From: Achromobacter sp. AONIH1
Lineage (GTDB): Bacteria; Pseudomonadota; Gammaproteobacteria; Burkholderiales; Burkholderiaceae_B
Assembly: GCF_002902905.1 (NCBI RefSeq)
Contig: NZ_CP026124.1
Span: 1,550,001 to 1,614,000 of the forward strand
Direction: 5' to 3'
DNA: 64,000 nucleotides
Below the pieces are notes generated by a model, which had not been told where the DNA came from, did not search any database, and was given only the letters and a program-made list of their open reading frames with translations. Made by a program: the position numbers and the translations under genes. Each line of letters begins with the position of its first letter. Positions within the stretch are counted from its first letter, which is position 1. Below are positions 1 to 9,131 of this stretch, in pieces.

Positions 1-777
1 GATCTTCTGGATGTTGCCCAGCGCCTTTTCCTCGATGGTGGTCAGGCCGCCGGCGATGTTGCCCTTGGTTGGCTGCGATTCGGACAGGTCGCTGGTTTTC
101 CAGCGGTCGATCATGGCCTGGTAGCGGTTGAACATGAACATGAAGCGCTCGCGCACCGCGTCGTTGGCGCAGCGTTCGGCCACGATGTGCTCGCCGCCGG
201 TCAGCTCCGAGGTTTCGCCGAACACCAGCGTGGAGCCCAGCGCGTAGAGCTTGTCGAAGGCGTTGCCCACGGTGGGGTTGGCGCCGCAGCCCGAGGTGGT
301 GTCCGATTCGCCGCATTTGGTCGAGACCCACAGATCGGCGATGGGGCACTCGCTGCGCAACAGCGAGGTCGCGTAGTGCACATATTCCTTGGCCTGGCGC
401 GAGGCCCGCATGATGGTGTCGTGGTCGCCGTGCAGCTCGATGCTGAAGCCGGCCACGGGTTTGCCGGTGGCGGCGATGCCGTCGACCACGCGGCGGGTCC
501 AGCCTTCCTCGATGCCGATGACCACGACGGCCGCGACGTTGGGATTGCAGCCGGTGCCGATCAGTGTGCGGAAATGCAGCTCCAGGTCTTCGCCGAATTG
601 CAGGCGGCCGTAGGGATGGGGCAGGGCCAGCGTGCCCTTGATGTTGTGGGCGACGGCCTCGGCCGCCGCGTTGGAGATGTCGTCCACGGGCAGCACGATG
701 ACGTGGTTGCGCACGCCGACGCGGCCGTTGTCGCGGCGATAGCCCTGGAAGGTGGTGGAAGCGGTGATGAGGGACAT
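1..777 (-). CDS. UxaA/SuyB-type dehydratase or sulfo-lyase, large subunit (partial)
   Basis: The reading frame starts at 777 and is open to the left edge, so only the first 259 residues are visible; stand-alone members of this family run to nearly 400. The sequence matches the C-terminal domain of altronate/galactarate dehydratases: [10 protein letters not shown] at about 17-26, GTGCN at 74-78 and [15 protein letters not shown] at 155-169. Conserved cysteines at 77, 155 and 164 are candidate metal ligands. The small SAF-domain subunit lies directly upstream on the same strand (813-1094), and the two probably form one enzyme. Split enzymes of this type include sugar-acid dehydratases and (2R)-sulfolactate sulfo-lyase (SuyAB). 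The sequence alone does not settle the substrate. The divergent GntR regulator fits a catabolic role. Confidence 0.85.
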   Translation of the reverse strand, partial: MSLITASTTFQGYRRDNGRVGVRNHVIVLPVDDISNAAAEAVAHNIKGTLALPHPYGRLQFGEDLELHFRTLIGTGCNPNVAAVVVIGIEEGWTRRVVDGIAATGKPVAGFSIELHGDHDTIMRASRQAKEYVHYATSLLRSECPIADLWVSTKCGESDTTSGCGANPTVGNAFDKLYALGSTLVFGETSELTGGEHIVAERCANDAVRERFMFMFNRYQAMIDRWKTSDLSESQPTKGNIAGGLTTIEEKALGNIQKI

Positions 778-812
778 GGCGGATTCCTCTGTGCGTGGGC
801 GGGAGCCGCGGG

Positions 813-1094
813 CTACCAGCGCTTGGTCTTGATGTTGTGCACGTGGGCGTGCTGGCCGGCCTGGATCGGCGCGACCACGCGGCCGATGTCCACGCCGTAC
901 TTGTAGACCGTGTCGCCCACGGCCATGTCCTTCATGGCGACCTTGTGGCCAATGGGGATGTCCTGCGAGGCGCGCACATGGACGATCCTGTCCTCGTCCA
1001 TGATCCAGGCGCTGAGTTCGGTTCCGGCCGTCAGGCCTTCCACCACGGCGACCGCCACGGTGTCCTTCGCATCGTGCAATACGGCGTGAATCAT
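813..1094 (-). CDS. UxaA/SuyA-type small subunit, SAF domain
   Basis: This 93-residue protein corresponds to the N-terminal SAF domain of UxaA-family hydro-lyases, which is often a separate small subunit (SuyA in sulfolactate sulfo-lyase). Recognisable segments are [15 protein letters not shown] (40-54) and [16 protein letters not shown] near the C-terminus. The ATG at 1094 was chosen because AGGAGAG lies just upstream, and longer readings lack a ribosome-binding site. The stop is 35 bases before the large-subunit start, so the pair is likely co-transcribed from the intergenic region shared with the GntR gene at 1293. It is likely cytoplasmic. Confidence 0.85.
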   Translation of the reverse strand: MIHAVLHDAKDTVAVAVVEGLTAGTELSAWIMDEDRIVHVRASQDIPIGHKVAMKDMAVGDTVYKYGVDIGRVVAPIQAGQHAHVHNIKTKRW

Positions 1095-1197
1095 GGTCTT
1101 GCTCTCCTGGTGTCGGGCGCCGCGGGCGCTGCCGCCCGGTGCGCGGATAACAACGTCCGGCAAATCTTATGGCCGTGCTTATCGTGTGTCAACTAAA

Positions 1198-1209
1198 TCA
1201 TATATATGA
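1198..1209. promoter_or_regulatory. Perfect 12-bp palindrome in divergent promoter region
   Basis: TCATATATATGA is a perfect palindrome in the A/T-rich gap between the UxaA-type pair (minus strand) and the GntR/UTRA regulator (plus strand). GntR-family proteins bind such short inverted repeats. It is a candidate operator for autoregulation and for control of the lyase genes. It may simply contain a -10 element. Confidence 0.35.
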
Positions 1210-1292
1210 ATTGTATGAATGAAGATACCGCACTTGAGCGCCGGGTTTGGCCGCCGCTACACTGTCGGCTCCTTGATCACTGCGACGCATCC

Positions 1293-2039
1293 ATGAACAC
1301 CAGCCTGTCTGCGACTGAGTCTTTGGGCAGTCCCTTGTACGAGCAGGTCAAGCAAGCCGTGCTGGCCGCGCTGGCGCAGGGCGAATGGAAGCAGGGCGAC
1401 GCCATCCCTCCGGAAAAACTCCTGGCCGAGCGCTTCGGCGTGTCGATCGGCACGCTGCGCAAGGCCATCGACGAACTGGCGGCCGAGAACATCCTGGTGC
1501 GCCACCAGGGACGCGGCACTTACGTGGCCGCGCATACGCGCAACCATCATTTCTTCAAGTTCTTCCGCATCCTGCGGCAGGACGGGCACAAGAGCTATCC
1601 CGTCACCGAGCTGCTGCGTTTCCGGCGCGTGCGCGCCTCGGCCGCCGCGCGCGAGAAGCTGGAGCTGCCGGCCGGCGCGCAGGTGTTCGAATTCGTGAAC
1701 CTGCTGTCGCTCAACGGCGACGTGGTGATGACGGACGAGATCTGCCTGCCTGAATCGCGCTTTCCCGGCCTGACGGAAGCGCACCTGCGCGAGCGGCCCA
1801 GCACGCTGTACGCGCTGTACCAGGACGTGTTCGGGGTGAACGTCATCGGCACCGACGAACGGTTGCGCGCGGGCCTGGCGGACCGCGCGCAGGCGCGCTG
1901 GCTGGGCGTGCAGGAAGGCGAGCCGCTGCTGGAGATCCGGCGCGTGGCGTACTCCTACAACCGGCAGCCGGTCGAATGGCGGATTTCGCGCGTGAACACG
2001 GCGGCATACGAGTATCTGGGCAATCAACCCTGGGGGTAG
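1293..2039 (+). CDS. GntR-family transcriptional regulator (HutC/UTRA type)
   Basis: This 248-residue regulator has an N-terminal winged helix-turn-helix at about 10-80, with LYEQVKQAVLAAL, GDAIPPEKLLAERFGVSIGT and GRGTYVA. A UTRA effector domain fills the rest, with ELLRFRRVRAS and the RRVAYSYNRQPVEWRISRVNT block typical of HutC-type sensors. The ATG at 1293 gives a normal family start; an upstream in-frame ATG at 1206 would add a non-homologous leader and begin inside the operator palindrome. It is divergent from the UxaA-type genes and is their probable local regulator. The ligand is unknown. A palindromic repeat begins two bases after its stop. Confidence 0.9.
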   Translation: MNTSLSATESLGSPLYEQVKQAVLAALAQGEWKQGDAIPPEKLLAERFGVSIGTLRKAIDELAAENILVRHQGRGTYVAAHTRNHHFFKFFRILRQDGHKSYPVTELLRFRRVRASAAAREKLELPAGAQVFEFVNLLSLNGDVVMTDEICLPESRFPGLTEAHLRERPSTLYALYQDVFGVNVIGTDERLRAGLADRAQARWLGVQEGEPLLEIRRVAYSYNRQPVEWRISRVNTAAYEYLGNQPWG

Positions 2040-2040
2040 A

Positions 2041-2145
2041 GTCCCCCCCCGCAGCGCCTGCGGCGCTTCCCCCCCGCAGCGCCTGCGGCGCTTCCCCCCA
2101 GGGGGCGCCGCTACGGACCGGCGGAGCCGGATCCGTGCGGCCTGG
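2041..2145 (+). repeat. Dispersed palindromic repeat, copy 1
   Basis: This GC-rich stretch starts two bases after the GntR stop codon. It contains the hairpin unit GCAGCGCCTGCGGCGCTTC twice in tandem, then CCCCCCAGGGGG, then GGACCGGCGGAGCCGG and a GGAGGGCGTG tail. The same succession of three palindromes is found near 14.4, 17.5, 18.2 and 36.6 kb. In gene orientation it follows the stop codon, so it may act in transcription termination or mRNA 3'-end protection. Confidence 0.75.
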
Positions 2146-2277
2146 ATTTGGGAGGGCGTGCCGCGATGAGGCGCGTTTCTTCTGTTTGGCGGCCAGCTGG
2201 CTTGGGGGCGGATCGTGTGCCCGCGATGAGAATGCATCTGTGGGATGGATGCGTTGGCGCTTCGCGGCAATGCCGCG

Positions 2278-2314
2278 CAGCGGCTTCAAAGCCGCTGGCA
2301 AGCAGTGCTAGAAT
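2278..2314 (+). promoter_or_regulatory. Hairpin and probable metX promoter
   Basis: A perfect stem, CAGCGGC-TTCAAA-GCCGCTG, occupies 2278-2297. TAGAAT at 2309-2314 resembles a -10 hexamer. TTCAAA at 2285-2290 is a poor -35 candidate at 18-bp spacing. Transcription would begin near 2321, a few bases before the riboswitch. Apart from this, nothing recognisable lies between the repeat at 2041 and the riboswitch. Confidence 0.4.
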
Positions 2315-2332
2315 GCTCCGGCATTATCTAAT

Positions 2333-2391
2333 TCGGCGCCGATTTGCCTGATCCGCTTGCGGGCGCCTTCCAATAAATCCAGCTAAAGAGG
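2333..2391 (+). promoter_or_regulatory. SAM-II riboswitch (metX leader)
   Basis: The leader matches the SAM-II (metA motif) layout. A P1 stem is formed by GGCGCC at 2335-2340 and GGCGCC at 2362-2367. The loop opens with GATTTG (2341-2346) and contains GCTTGC (2355-2360). The 3' strand carries AATAAATC and GCTAAAG (2382-2388), running into AGAGG just before the metX ATG at 2397. In the family this 3' segment pairs back into the loop as a pseudoknot when S-adenosylmethionine is bound, hiding the ribosome-binding site. The exact pseudoknot pairs were not modelled. Placement ahead of metX is the usual context. Confidence 0.85.
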
Positions 2392-2396
2392 TCTGT

Positions 2397-3652
<1,256 letters not shown>

Positions 3653-3656
<4 letters not shown>

Positions 3657-4267
3657 CGACCGCCACCCCGCGCTATGCCGCCGACGCGCTGCGGCCCGAC
3701 CTGGCCCGCATCGCCAGCTGGATCGAGCCGGGCAGCCGCGTGCTGGACCTGGGTTGCGGCGACGGCGCGCTGCTGGCGCACCTGCGCGACCATCGCCAGG
3801 TGCGCGGCGCCGGCGTCGAGCTGGACGACACCTGCGTGATCTCCTGCGTGCGGCGTGGCGTGGAAGTGATCCAGCAGAACCTGGAAGACGGGCTGGCGCT
3901 GTTCGACGACAAGCAGTTCGACACCGTGGTGCTGTCGCAGACCTTGCAGTCCATGCACCGCACCGAGCACATCCTGCGCGAAATGGCGCGGGTGGCCCGG
4001 CACGGCGTGGTCTCGTTTCCCAACTTCGGCTACTGGCCGCACGGCTGGGCCATCCTGCGCGGCCGCATGCCGGTGACGGGGCAGATGCCTTACCAGTGGT
4101 ACAACACGCCCAACATCCACCTGTGCACGCTGCGCGATTTCGAGCAGCTGGCCGGCGAGCTGGGCCTGCGCATCCTGGAACGCGCCACCTTCAACGAGGC
4201 GCGTGAAGTGAAGCTGATGCCCAGCTGGCGCAGCACGCTGGCGGTCTACCGCTTCGCGGCGGACTAG
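3653..4267 (+). CDS. metW: Methionine biosynthesis protein MetW
   Basis: MetW is a 204-residue class I SAM-dependent methyltransferase-fold protein that accompanies MetX in many proteobacteria; its exact biochemical role is less clear than MetX's. Motif I is [15 protein letters not shown] near residue 24. Other conserved blocks are [22 protein letters not shown] and [20 protein letters not shown]. The ATG overlaps the metX stop (ATGA), which indicates translational coupling and shared control by the SAM-II riboswitch. Confidence 0.97.
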
Positions 4268-4331
4268 GCGCGTCCTCGCGGGCGGCCCGCCACGCACGGA
4301 ACAGCCGGCGCCGGATCCGTTACTGACGGAC

Positions 4332-4360
4332 TGACGCCGCCGCCCGCCACGCCCTACAAT
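4332..4360 (+). promoter_or_regulatory. Sigma-70-like promoter for the MFS gene
   Basis: TGACGC at 4332-4337 and TACAAT at 4355-4360 are separated by 17 bases. Transcription would begin around 4367. That makes the TTG at 4360 unlikely as a start codon and favours the starts at 4393 or 4432. Confidence 0.45.
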
Positions 4361-4392
4361 TGCGGCACGCCGAGAGCGCGTGCCTGTTGTCC

Positions 4393-5682
4393 ATGCACGG
4401 CGCGCGGCGCGGCCAGTTCCAGGAGATTGCCATTACCGCCGCAGCCAATGTCTACGCCAGTCCCCGAGTCGCGCCCCTGCTGGTGCTGGGCTTTGCCAGC
4501 GGACTGCCGCTGGCGCTGACCAGCGGCACCCTGCAGGCCTGGGCCACGGTGGAGAACGTGCCGCTGCAGCAGATCGGCTTCCTGACCCTGGTCGGCACCG
4601 CCTATACCCTCAAATTCCTCTGGGCGCCGCTGGTGGACCGCTATGCGCCGCCGCTGCTGGGCCGCCGGCGCGGCTGGATGCTGCTGACGCAGGTGCTGCT
4701 GGCGCTGGGCATCATGGCGATGGGTCTGCTGTCGCCGTCGTCGGCGCTGCTGCCGCTGGCCCTGCTGGCCGTGACCGTGGCCTTTTTGTCGGCCACCCAG
4801 GACATCGCCTTCGACGCCTATTGCACTGACGTGCTGCGCAAGGACGAGCGCGGCGCGGGCGCGGCCATCAAGGTCATGGGCTACCGGCTGGCCATGATCG
4901 TGTCCGGCGGGCTGGCGCTGATCCTGGCGGACCAGTGGCTGGGCTGGGGCTATACCTACATGCTGATGGGCGCGTTGATGCTGGCCTGCGCGCTGGCCAC
5001 CTTGTGGGCGCCCGAGCCCGAGGTGCTGGCGCCGCCGCCGCGCAGCCTGCGCCAGGCGGTGGCCGAGCCGCTGCGCGAGTTCTTCACGCGGCGCGGCGCG
5101 CTGGCCGTGCTGCTGCTGATCGTGCTGTACAAGCTGGGCGACGCGTTCGCCGGCGCGCTGTCCACCACCTTCCTGCTGCGCGGCGTGGGCTATTCGCCGA
5201 CCGAGGTCGGCACGGTCAACAAGATCATGGGCATCGCCGCCACGGTGGTGGGCGCGCTGGCCGGCGGCATGCTGATGGCGCGCTGGACGCTGTACCGCTC
5301 GCTGATGGTCTTCGGCCTGTTGCAGGCCGTGTCGAACCTGGCGTACTGGCTGATCGCCGTCAGCCCGCGCAGCCTGTGGCTCATGGCCGCCGGCGTGGGC
5401 CTGGAGAACCTGTGCGGCGGGCTGGGCACCGCCGCCTTCGTGGGCCTGCTGATGGCGCTGTGTCGCCAGCGCTTCTCGGCGACGCAGTTCGCGCTGCTGT
5501 CGGCCTTGTCGGCGGTGGGGCGCACCTATCTGGCCGGACCGCTCACGCCGCCGCTGGTTGAGCTGTTCGGCTGGCCGGGCTTCTTCCTGATCACCGTGCT
5601 GATCGCCGTGCCCGGCCTGGTGCTGCTGTACCTGCTGCGCGATCGCATCGAGGACATGGTCAGGGGCGGCGACAGCCAATGA
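4393..5682 (+). CDS. AmpG-like MFS transporter
   Basis: This is a polytopic inner-membrane protein with 12 or more hydrophobic segments. It resembles AmpG, the permease that brings anhydro-muropeptides from the periplasm into the cytoplasm for cell-wall recycling. Supporting blocks are LVLGFASGLPLALTSGTLQAW, FLWAPLVDRYAPP, GRRRGWML and SATQDIAFDAYCTDVLR. The start is uncertain. ATG 4393 is the first ATG, but it has no good ribosome-binding site. The strong AGGAG at 4421-4425 is correctly spaced for an in-frame ATT at 4432, which would start the protein at ITAAANVY. Whether it affects beta-lactamase induction is inference only. Confidence 0.88.
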   Translation: MHGARRGQFQEIAITAAANVYASPRVAPLLVLGFASGLPLALTSGTLQAWATVENVPLQQIGFLTLVGTAYTLKFLWAPLVDRYAPPLLGRRRGWMLLTQVLLALGIMAMGLLSPSSALLPLALLAVTVAFLSATQDIAFDAYCTDVLRKDERGAGAAIKVMGYRLAMIVSGGLALILADQWLGWGYTYMLMGALMLACALATLWAPEPEVLAPPPRSLRQAVAEPLREFFTRRGALAVLLLIVLYKLGDAFAGALSTTFLLRGVGYSPTEVGTVNKIMGIAATVVGALAGGMLMARWTLYRSLMVFGLLQAVSNLAYWLIAVSPRSLWLMAAGVGLENLCGGLGTAAFVGLLMALCRQRFSATQFALLSALSAVGRTYLAGPLTPPLVELFGWPGFFLITVLIAVPGLVLLYLLRDRIEDMVRGGDSQ

Positions 5683-5705
5683 TCGGGCCGTCGCCGGCGG
5701 TGGAC

Positions 5706-6575
5706 CTATTCCCCGGCGGTCAGGCGCACGATCAGCACATCGCTGGGCAGCGACTCCAGCAGTCGTTCGGCCACGCTGCCGATGGCGGTGCGCAGGATGC
5801 CGGTGCGGCCGTGCGTGCCGGTGACCACCAGGTCTGAGCGGTGGTTGAACGAATACTCCGATAGCACCGTCTCCGGCTGGCCGCATTCGAGCACCACCTT
5901 GGGCCTGGCGCGCTCGGCCAGTTCGGGCGTTTCGGCCAGGAATTCCTTGGAATTCTGTTCCGCCGCCTTGTAGAAATTGCGCGTCACGGCTTCGTCAGGC
6001 ACGTTCTTGCCCTGGAAGGGCACGTCGTAGGCATGAAACAGCGTCAGGTCCGCCTTGGGCACCAGATACAGGGCGGCGCGCAGCGCCTGCCGCGAGCCGG
6101 CCGAGAAGTCGGTGGCCACGAGCACGTCGCGGTAGGGCCGGCGCGGGCGGTTCTTGACGACCAGCACGGGCTGGCGGGCCTGGCGCGCCAGCTTCTCGAC
6201 CGTGGTGCCCAGCAGCAGCCGGCCCAGGGTCTCGTCGCGCGCTGTGCCGGTGACGATCAGCGAGCAGCCATAGGCGTCGGCGGTTTCCAGGATGCGGGCC
6301 AGCGGGTCGCCCGAGACCACCACCACTTCGGTGGAGACGCCCGAAGCCGCCAGGTCCTCGGCCAGTTCGCGTTCGGCCAGCGCCTTGTGATCGGCCGACA
6401 GGCGCCGCCAGACGGGGGTGGTCAGCCTGGCGGTGCCGCCGTGCGATTCCATGACGTGCAGCACGATCAGCTGGGTGCCGCGTTCCTTGGCCAACTGCAG
6501 CGCCCGGTCCAGCGCGCGGTCGCCCCGCGCGCTCAGGTCCGTGGCCAGAAGAATGGGGCCGGTTTGCTTGGACAT
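5706..6575 (-). CDS. Universal stress protein, tandem UspA domains
   Basis: This 289-residue cytoplasmic protein contains two UspA folds in tandem. The first ends with IVTGTARDETLGRLLLGTTVEK..PVLVV and the second with VVTGTHGRTGILRTAIGSVAE..VLIVR. Both carry the G-x2-G-x9-G(S/T) nucleotide-binding pattern seen in ATP-binding Usp proteins. The ATG at 6575 was chosen because GGGAGAAA lies upstream and MSKQTGPILLATDLS is a normal Usp N-terminus. Tandem Usp proteins respond to growth arrest, oxygen limitation or metabolic stress. It is convergent with the AmpG-like gene and divergent from the TRIC-type gene. Confidence 0.95.
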   Translation of the reverse strand: MSKQTGPILLATDLSARGDRALDRALQLAKERGTQLIVLHVMESHGGTARLTTPVWRRLSADHKALAERELAEDLAASGVSTEVVVVSGDPLARILETADAYGCSLIVTGTARDETLGRLLLGTTVEKLARQARQPVLVVKNRPRRPYRDVLVATDFSAGSRQALRAALYLVPKADLTLFHAYDVPFQGKNVPDEAVTRNFYKAAEQNSKEFLAETPELAERARPKVVLECGQPETVLSEYSFNHRSDLVVTGTHGRTGILRTAIGSVAERLLESLPSDVLIVRLTAGE

Positions 6576-6739
6576 AGGTTTTCTCCCGTATTGGGGCCGG
6601 GGCAGCGGATCCCGCATCCGCGGTCCGGCCTGTGCCGCCCTCGCGGGCACGCCTTCATTGTCCCGCCGTCCGCCCCGGCCAGGCTTGACCCAGGTCAACG
6701 TGTGGACGGCCGCCGACGGATCCGGCCGCTGCGATCCGG

Positions 6740-6769
6740 TTCCTGGCCGGCGTGCCGGCTCAATACAAT
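6740..6769 (+). promoter_or_regulatory. Sigma-70-like promoter
   Basis: TTCCTG at 6740-6745 and TACAAT at 6764-6769 are 18 bases apart. The -10 lies 28 bases upstream of the ATG at 6798 of the TRIC-type membrane protein. Confidence 0.4.
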
Positions 6770-6797
6770 GGGAGCCTCGATTTCCTCGGCCCGTTCC

Positions 6798-7436
6798 ATG
6801 TTTTTCGATATTTCACCCGTCCTGCTGCATACGCTGTACCTGGTGGCCATCGTGGCGGAAGCCATGACGGCGGCGCTGTCCGCCGGCCGCCGCGACATGG
6901 ACTGGATGGGGGTCTGCATCATCGCCTGCGTCACCGCGCTGGGCGGCGGTTCGCTGCGCGATGTGCTGCTGGGCCACTACCCGCTGACCTGGGTGATCCA
7001 TCCCGAATATTTGTGGATGACCGCCGGGGCGGCGCTGCTGACGGCCCTGATCGCCCCGGTGATGCGGCGCCTGCGCAGCCTGTTCCTGCTGGCCGACGCG
7101 CTGGGCCTGGTGGCGTTCACGGTGATCGGCTGCCAGGTGGCGCAGTTGATGCAGTTGCCGGTGACCGTGGTGATCATCAGCGGCATGATCACCGGCTGCG
7201 CCGGCGGGGTGCTGCGCGATGTGCTGTGCAACGAAGTGCCGCTGCTGTTCCGCAAGGAACTCTATGCCAGCGTGTCGGTGGTGACGGGCGCTCTGTACCT
7301 GGGCGCGCAGGCGCTCGGGCTGAACGCGAATGCCGCCGTGCTGATCGCCCTGCCCGTGGGATTGGCGCTGCGGCTGCTGGCGCTGCGCTTCAACTGGCAG
7401 ATGCCCAAGTTCGTGTACCGCGACGATTGGGATTGA
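6798..7436 (+). CDS. TRIC/YadS-family membrane protein (UPF0126)
   Basis: This 212-residue inner-membrane protein has about seven hydrophobic segments built as two related halves. The hallmark is a GGGxxRD signature in each half: TALGGGSLRDVLLG and GCAGGVLRDVLCNE. The family (UPF0126, YadS/YicG) is related to trimeric intracellular cation channels, and some members transport glycine. The substrate here is unknown. ATG 6798 follows a promoter-like element and gives the usual length. Confidence 0.92.
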   Translation: MFFDISPVLLHTLYLVAIVAEAMTAALSAGRRDMDWMGVCIIACVTALGGGSLRDVLLGHYPLTWVIHPEYLWMTAGAALLTALIAPVMRRLRSLFLLADALGLVAFTVIGCQVAQLMQLPVTVVIISGMITGCAGGVLRDVLCNEVPLLFRKELYASVSVVTGALYLGAQALGLNANAAVLIALPVGLALRLLALRFNWQMPKFVYRDDWD

Positions 7437-7550
7437 TCCCGTTCCGGAATGTGTCCATGCTCTGCAACAATTTTCCTATTTGTGTTTCAATAAATTTCGA
7501 GTATCTTCTCGCATCTCACACACGCATCACGCAGTAACAAGGGGAGCCGA

Positions 7551-8252
7551 TTGGACGTCAAAGCGCCCGCCACGATTCCGTATTTCCTACAGGAACAGAT
7601 TCGTGAACTGATAGTGGACGGCACTATCAGGCCCGGGCAGCCCTTGCGGGAACAGGAACTGGAGCAGCGTTTCGGCACCAGCCGCAGCCCCATCCGGGAA
7701 GCGTTGCGGTTGCTGGAGTTGAGCGGCCTGGTGACGCATGTGCAGCGCAAGGGATTCCGGGTAACGCTCTATTCCGAAACACAGATACGCCATCTCTATC
7801 TGCTGCGCGCGGAGCTGGAGGCCTATTGCATCCGCCAGGTCGCCGAGATGGACGATCTGGCGCCGCTGGTGGCCGAACTGCGCGATTACGAAGAGGTCGT
7901 CGCCACCGCCCTGACGCGGCGCGACGTGCGCGCCTACATCGGCGGCCTGCGCGAGTTCTATCTGGCCGGGGCCCGCCATACCGGCAACGCGCCGCTGGCC
8001 AGCACGCTGGCCAAGCTGTACGAGCAGGTCGAGCCGCTGCGCTACCTGCTGGCGCGCCAGTCGATGGAGCGGGGCGGCATCCACGGCTATACCTCGGGCA
8101 TCATCGAGGCCCTGGACGGGCGTGATTTCGAGCGCGCGGCCGAGCTGACGCGCGGCTATGTGCAGGATGTGCTGCCCGGGATCCTGCAGGCCTACCGCCG
8201 TGCCTCGGAACAGGATGCCGAGGAACAGGCGCCGCGGCTGCGGCGGGCCTGA
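7551..8252 (+). CDS. GntR-family regulator with FCD domain
   Basis: This 233-residue regulator has an N-terminal winged helix (about 8-75: LQEQIRELIVDGTIRPG, EQRFGTSRSPIREALRLLE, VQRKGF) and an alpha-helical FCD ligand domain (about 85-215). The start is TTG at 7551, supported by AAGGGGAG at 7539-7546. No downstream ATG would preserve the HTH. FadR-subfamily FCD proteins usually sense small carboxylates through a metal-bound site. It is convergent with the pxp operon, but its target is not shown by the sequence. Confidence 0.9.
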   Translation: MDVKAPATIPYFLQEQIRELIVDGTIRPGQPLREQELEQRFGTSRSPIREALRLLELSGLVTHVQRKGFRVTLYSETQIRHLYLLRAELEAYCIRQVAEMDDLAPLVAELRDYEEVVATALTRRDVRAYIGGLREFYLAGARHTGNAPLASTLAKLYEQVEPLRYLLARQSMERGGIHGYTSGIIEALDGRDFERAAELTRGYVQDVLPGILQAYRRASEQDAEEQAPRLRRA

Positions 8253-8283
8253 CCCGGCTCCGCGCCGCCCCTGAACCGGCCGG

Positions 8284-8300
8284 ACCTGCCCGCGGCAGGT
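8284..8300. terminator. Hairpin between convergent genes
   Basis: ACCTGCC-CGC-GGCAGGT is a perfect 7-bp stem between the stops of the GntR/FCD gene and pxpA. It lacks a T-run, so it is at best a weak bidirectional terminator. Confidence 0.3.
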
Positions 8301-8316
8301 TCCGATCGCGGGTAGC

Positions 8317-9081
8317 TCAGGCGCGCGGCACGCGCACTTCGATGCCGGCGTCTTCCAGCGCCTGCCGGATGCCGCTGGCGAACACCAGCGCGTTGGGCTG
8401 GTCGCCATGGATGCAGAGCGTGTCCGCCTGCACCGCCACGTCCTTGCCGTCCACCGAGCGCACCTTGCCCTCGCGCACCATGCGCACCACCTGCGCCACG
8501 GCCAGATCCACGTCCTCGATCATGGCGCCAGGCTTGCCACGCGGCGTGAGCGAGCCGTCGTCCTGGTAGCTGCGGTCGGCGAAGACCTCGTTGGCGGCGG
8601 CCAGGCCGATCTCGCGCGCCACGCTCACCAGCCGGCTGCCCGCCAGCCCGTACAGTACCAGCGTGCCGTCCACGTCCTTGACCGCCTGGCAGATGGCCCG
8701 CGACAGGCCTTCATCCTTGGCCGCCATGTTGTACAGCGCGCCGTGCGCCTTCACGTGGTGCAGGCGCGCGCCCTGCGAGGCGGCCACGCCCGCCAGCGCG
8801 CCGAGCTGGTAGACCACCAGGTCGTAGGCTTCCTGCGGACTGGTCGGGATGACGCGGCGGCCGAAGCCGGACAGATCCTGCAGGCCGGGATGCGCGCCCA
8901 GCGCCACGCCCTGGGCCAGGGCGGCGGCCACGGTCTTGCGCATGGTGGCGGGGTCGCCGCCGTGGAAACCGCAGGCGATGTTGGCCGAGCTGACATAGCG
9001 CAGCACGGCGGCGTCGTTGCCCATCACCCAGGCGCCGTAGCTTTCGCCCATGTCGCAGTTCAAGTCGATGCTGGGATTCAT
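8317..9081 (-). CDS. pxpA: 5-oxoprolinase subunit A (LamB/YcsF family)
   Basis: PxpA works with PxpB and PxpC in ATP-dependent opening of 5-oxoproline (pyroglutamate) to glutamate in the cytoplasm. The 254-residue protein shows the family signature IDLNCDMGESYGAW at the N-terminus, then SSANIACGFHGGDP, HPGLQDLSGFGRR and VKAHGALYNMA, and CIHGDQPNALVFA near the C-terminus. It is the last gene of the cluster, 50 bases after pxpC. ATG 9081 gives the standard length. Confidence 0.96.
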   Translation of the reverse strand: MNPSIDLNCDMGESYGAWVMGNDAAVLRYVSSANIACGFHGGDPATMRKTVAAALAQGVALGAHPGLQDLSGFGRRVIPTSPQEAYDLVVYQLGALAGVAASQGARLHHVKAHGALYNMAAKDEGLSRAICQAVKDVDGTLVLYGLAGSRLVSVAREIGLAAANEVFADRSYQDDGSLTPRGKPGAMIEDVDLAVAQVVRMVREGKVRSVDGKDVAVQADTLCIHGDQPNALVFASGIRQALEDAGIEVRVPRA

Positions 9082-9131
9082 AGTGGTCTTCCTGGTCCGG
9101 AGTGGGGTGGCGCCCGGAGGCGTCGATCGTG

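Noticed and set aside
4354..5886. 510-codon Gln/Arg/His-rich frame opposite the AmpG-like gene
   Set aside because: Antisense low-complexity frame without a ribosome site; the hydrophobic plus-strand frame is the real gene.
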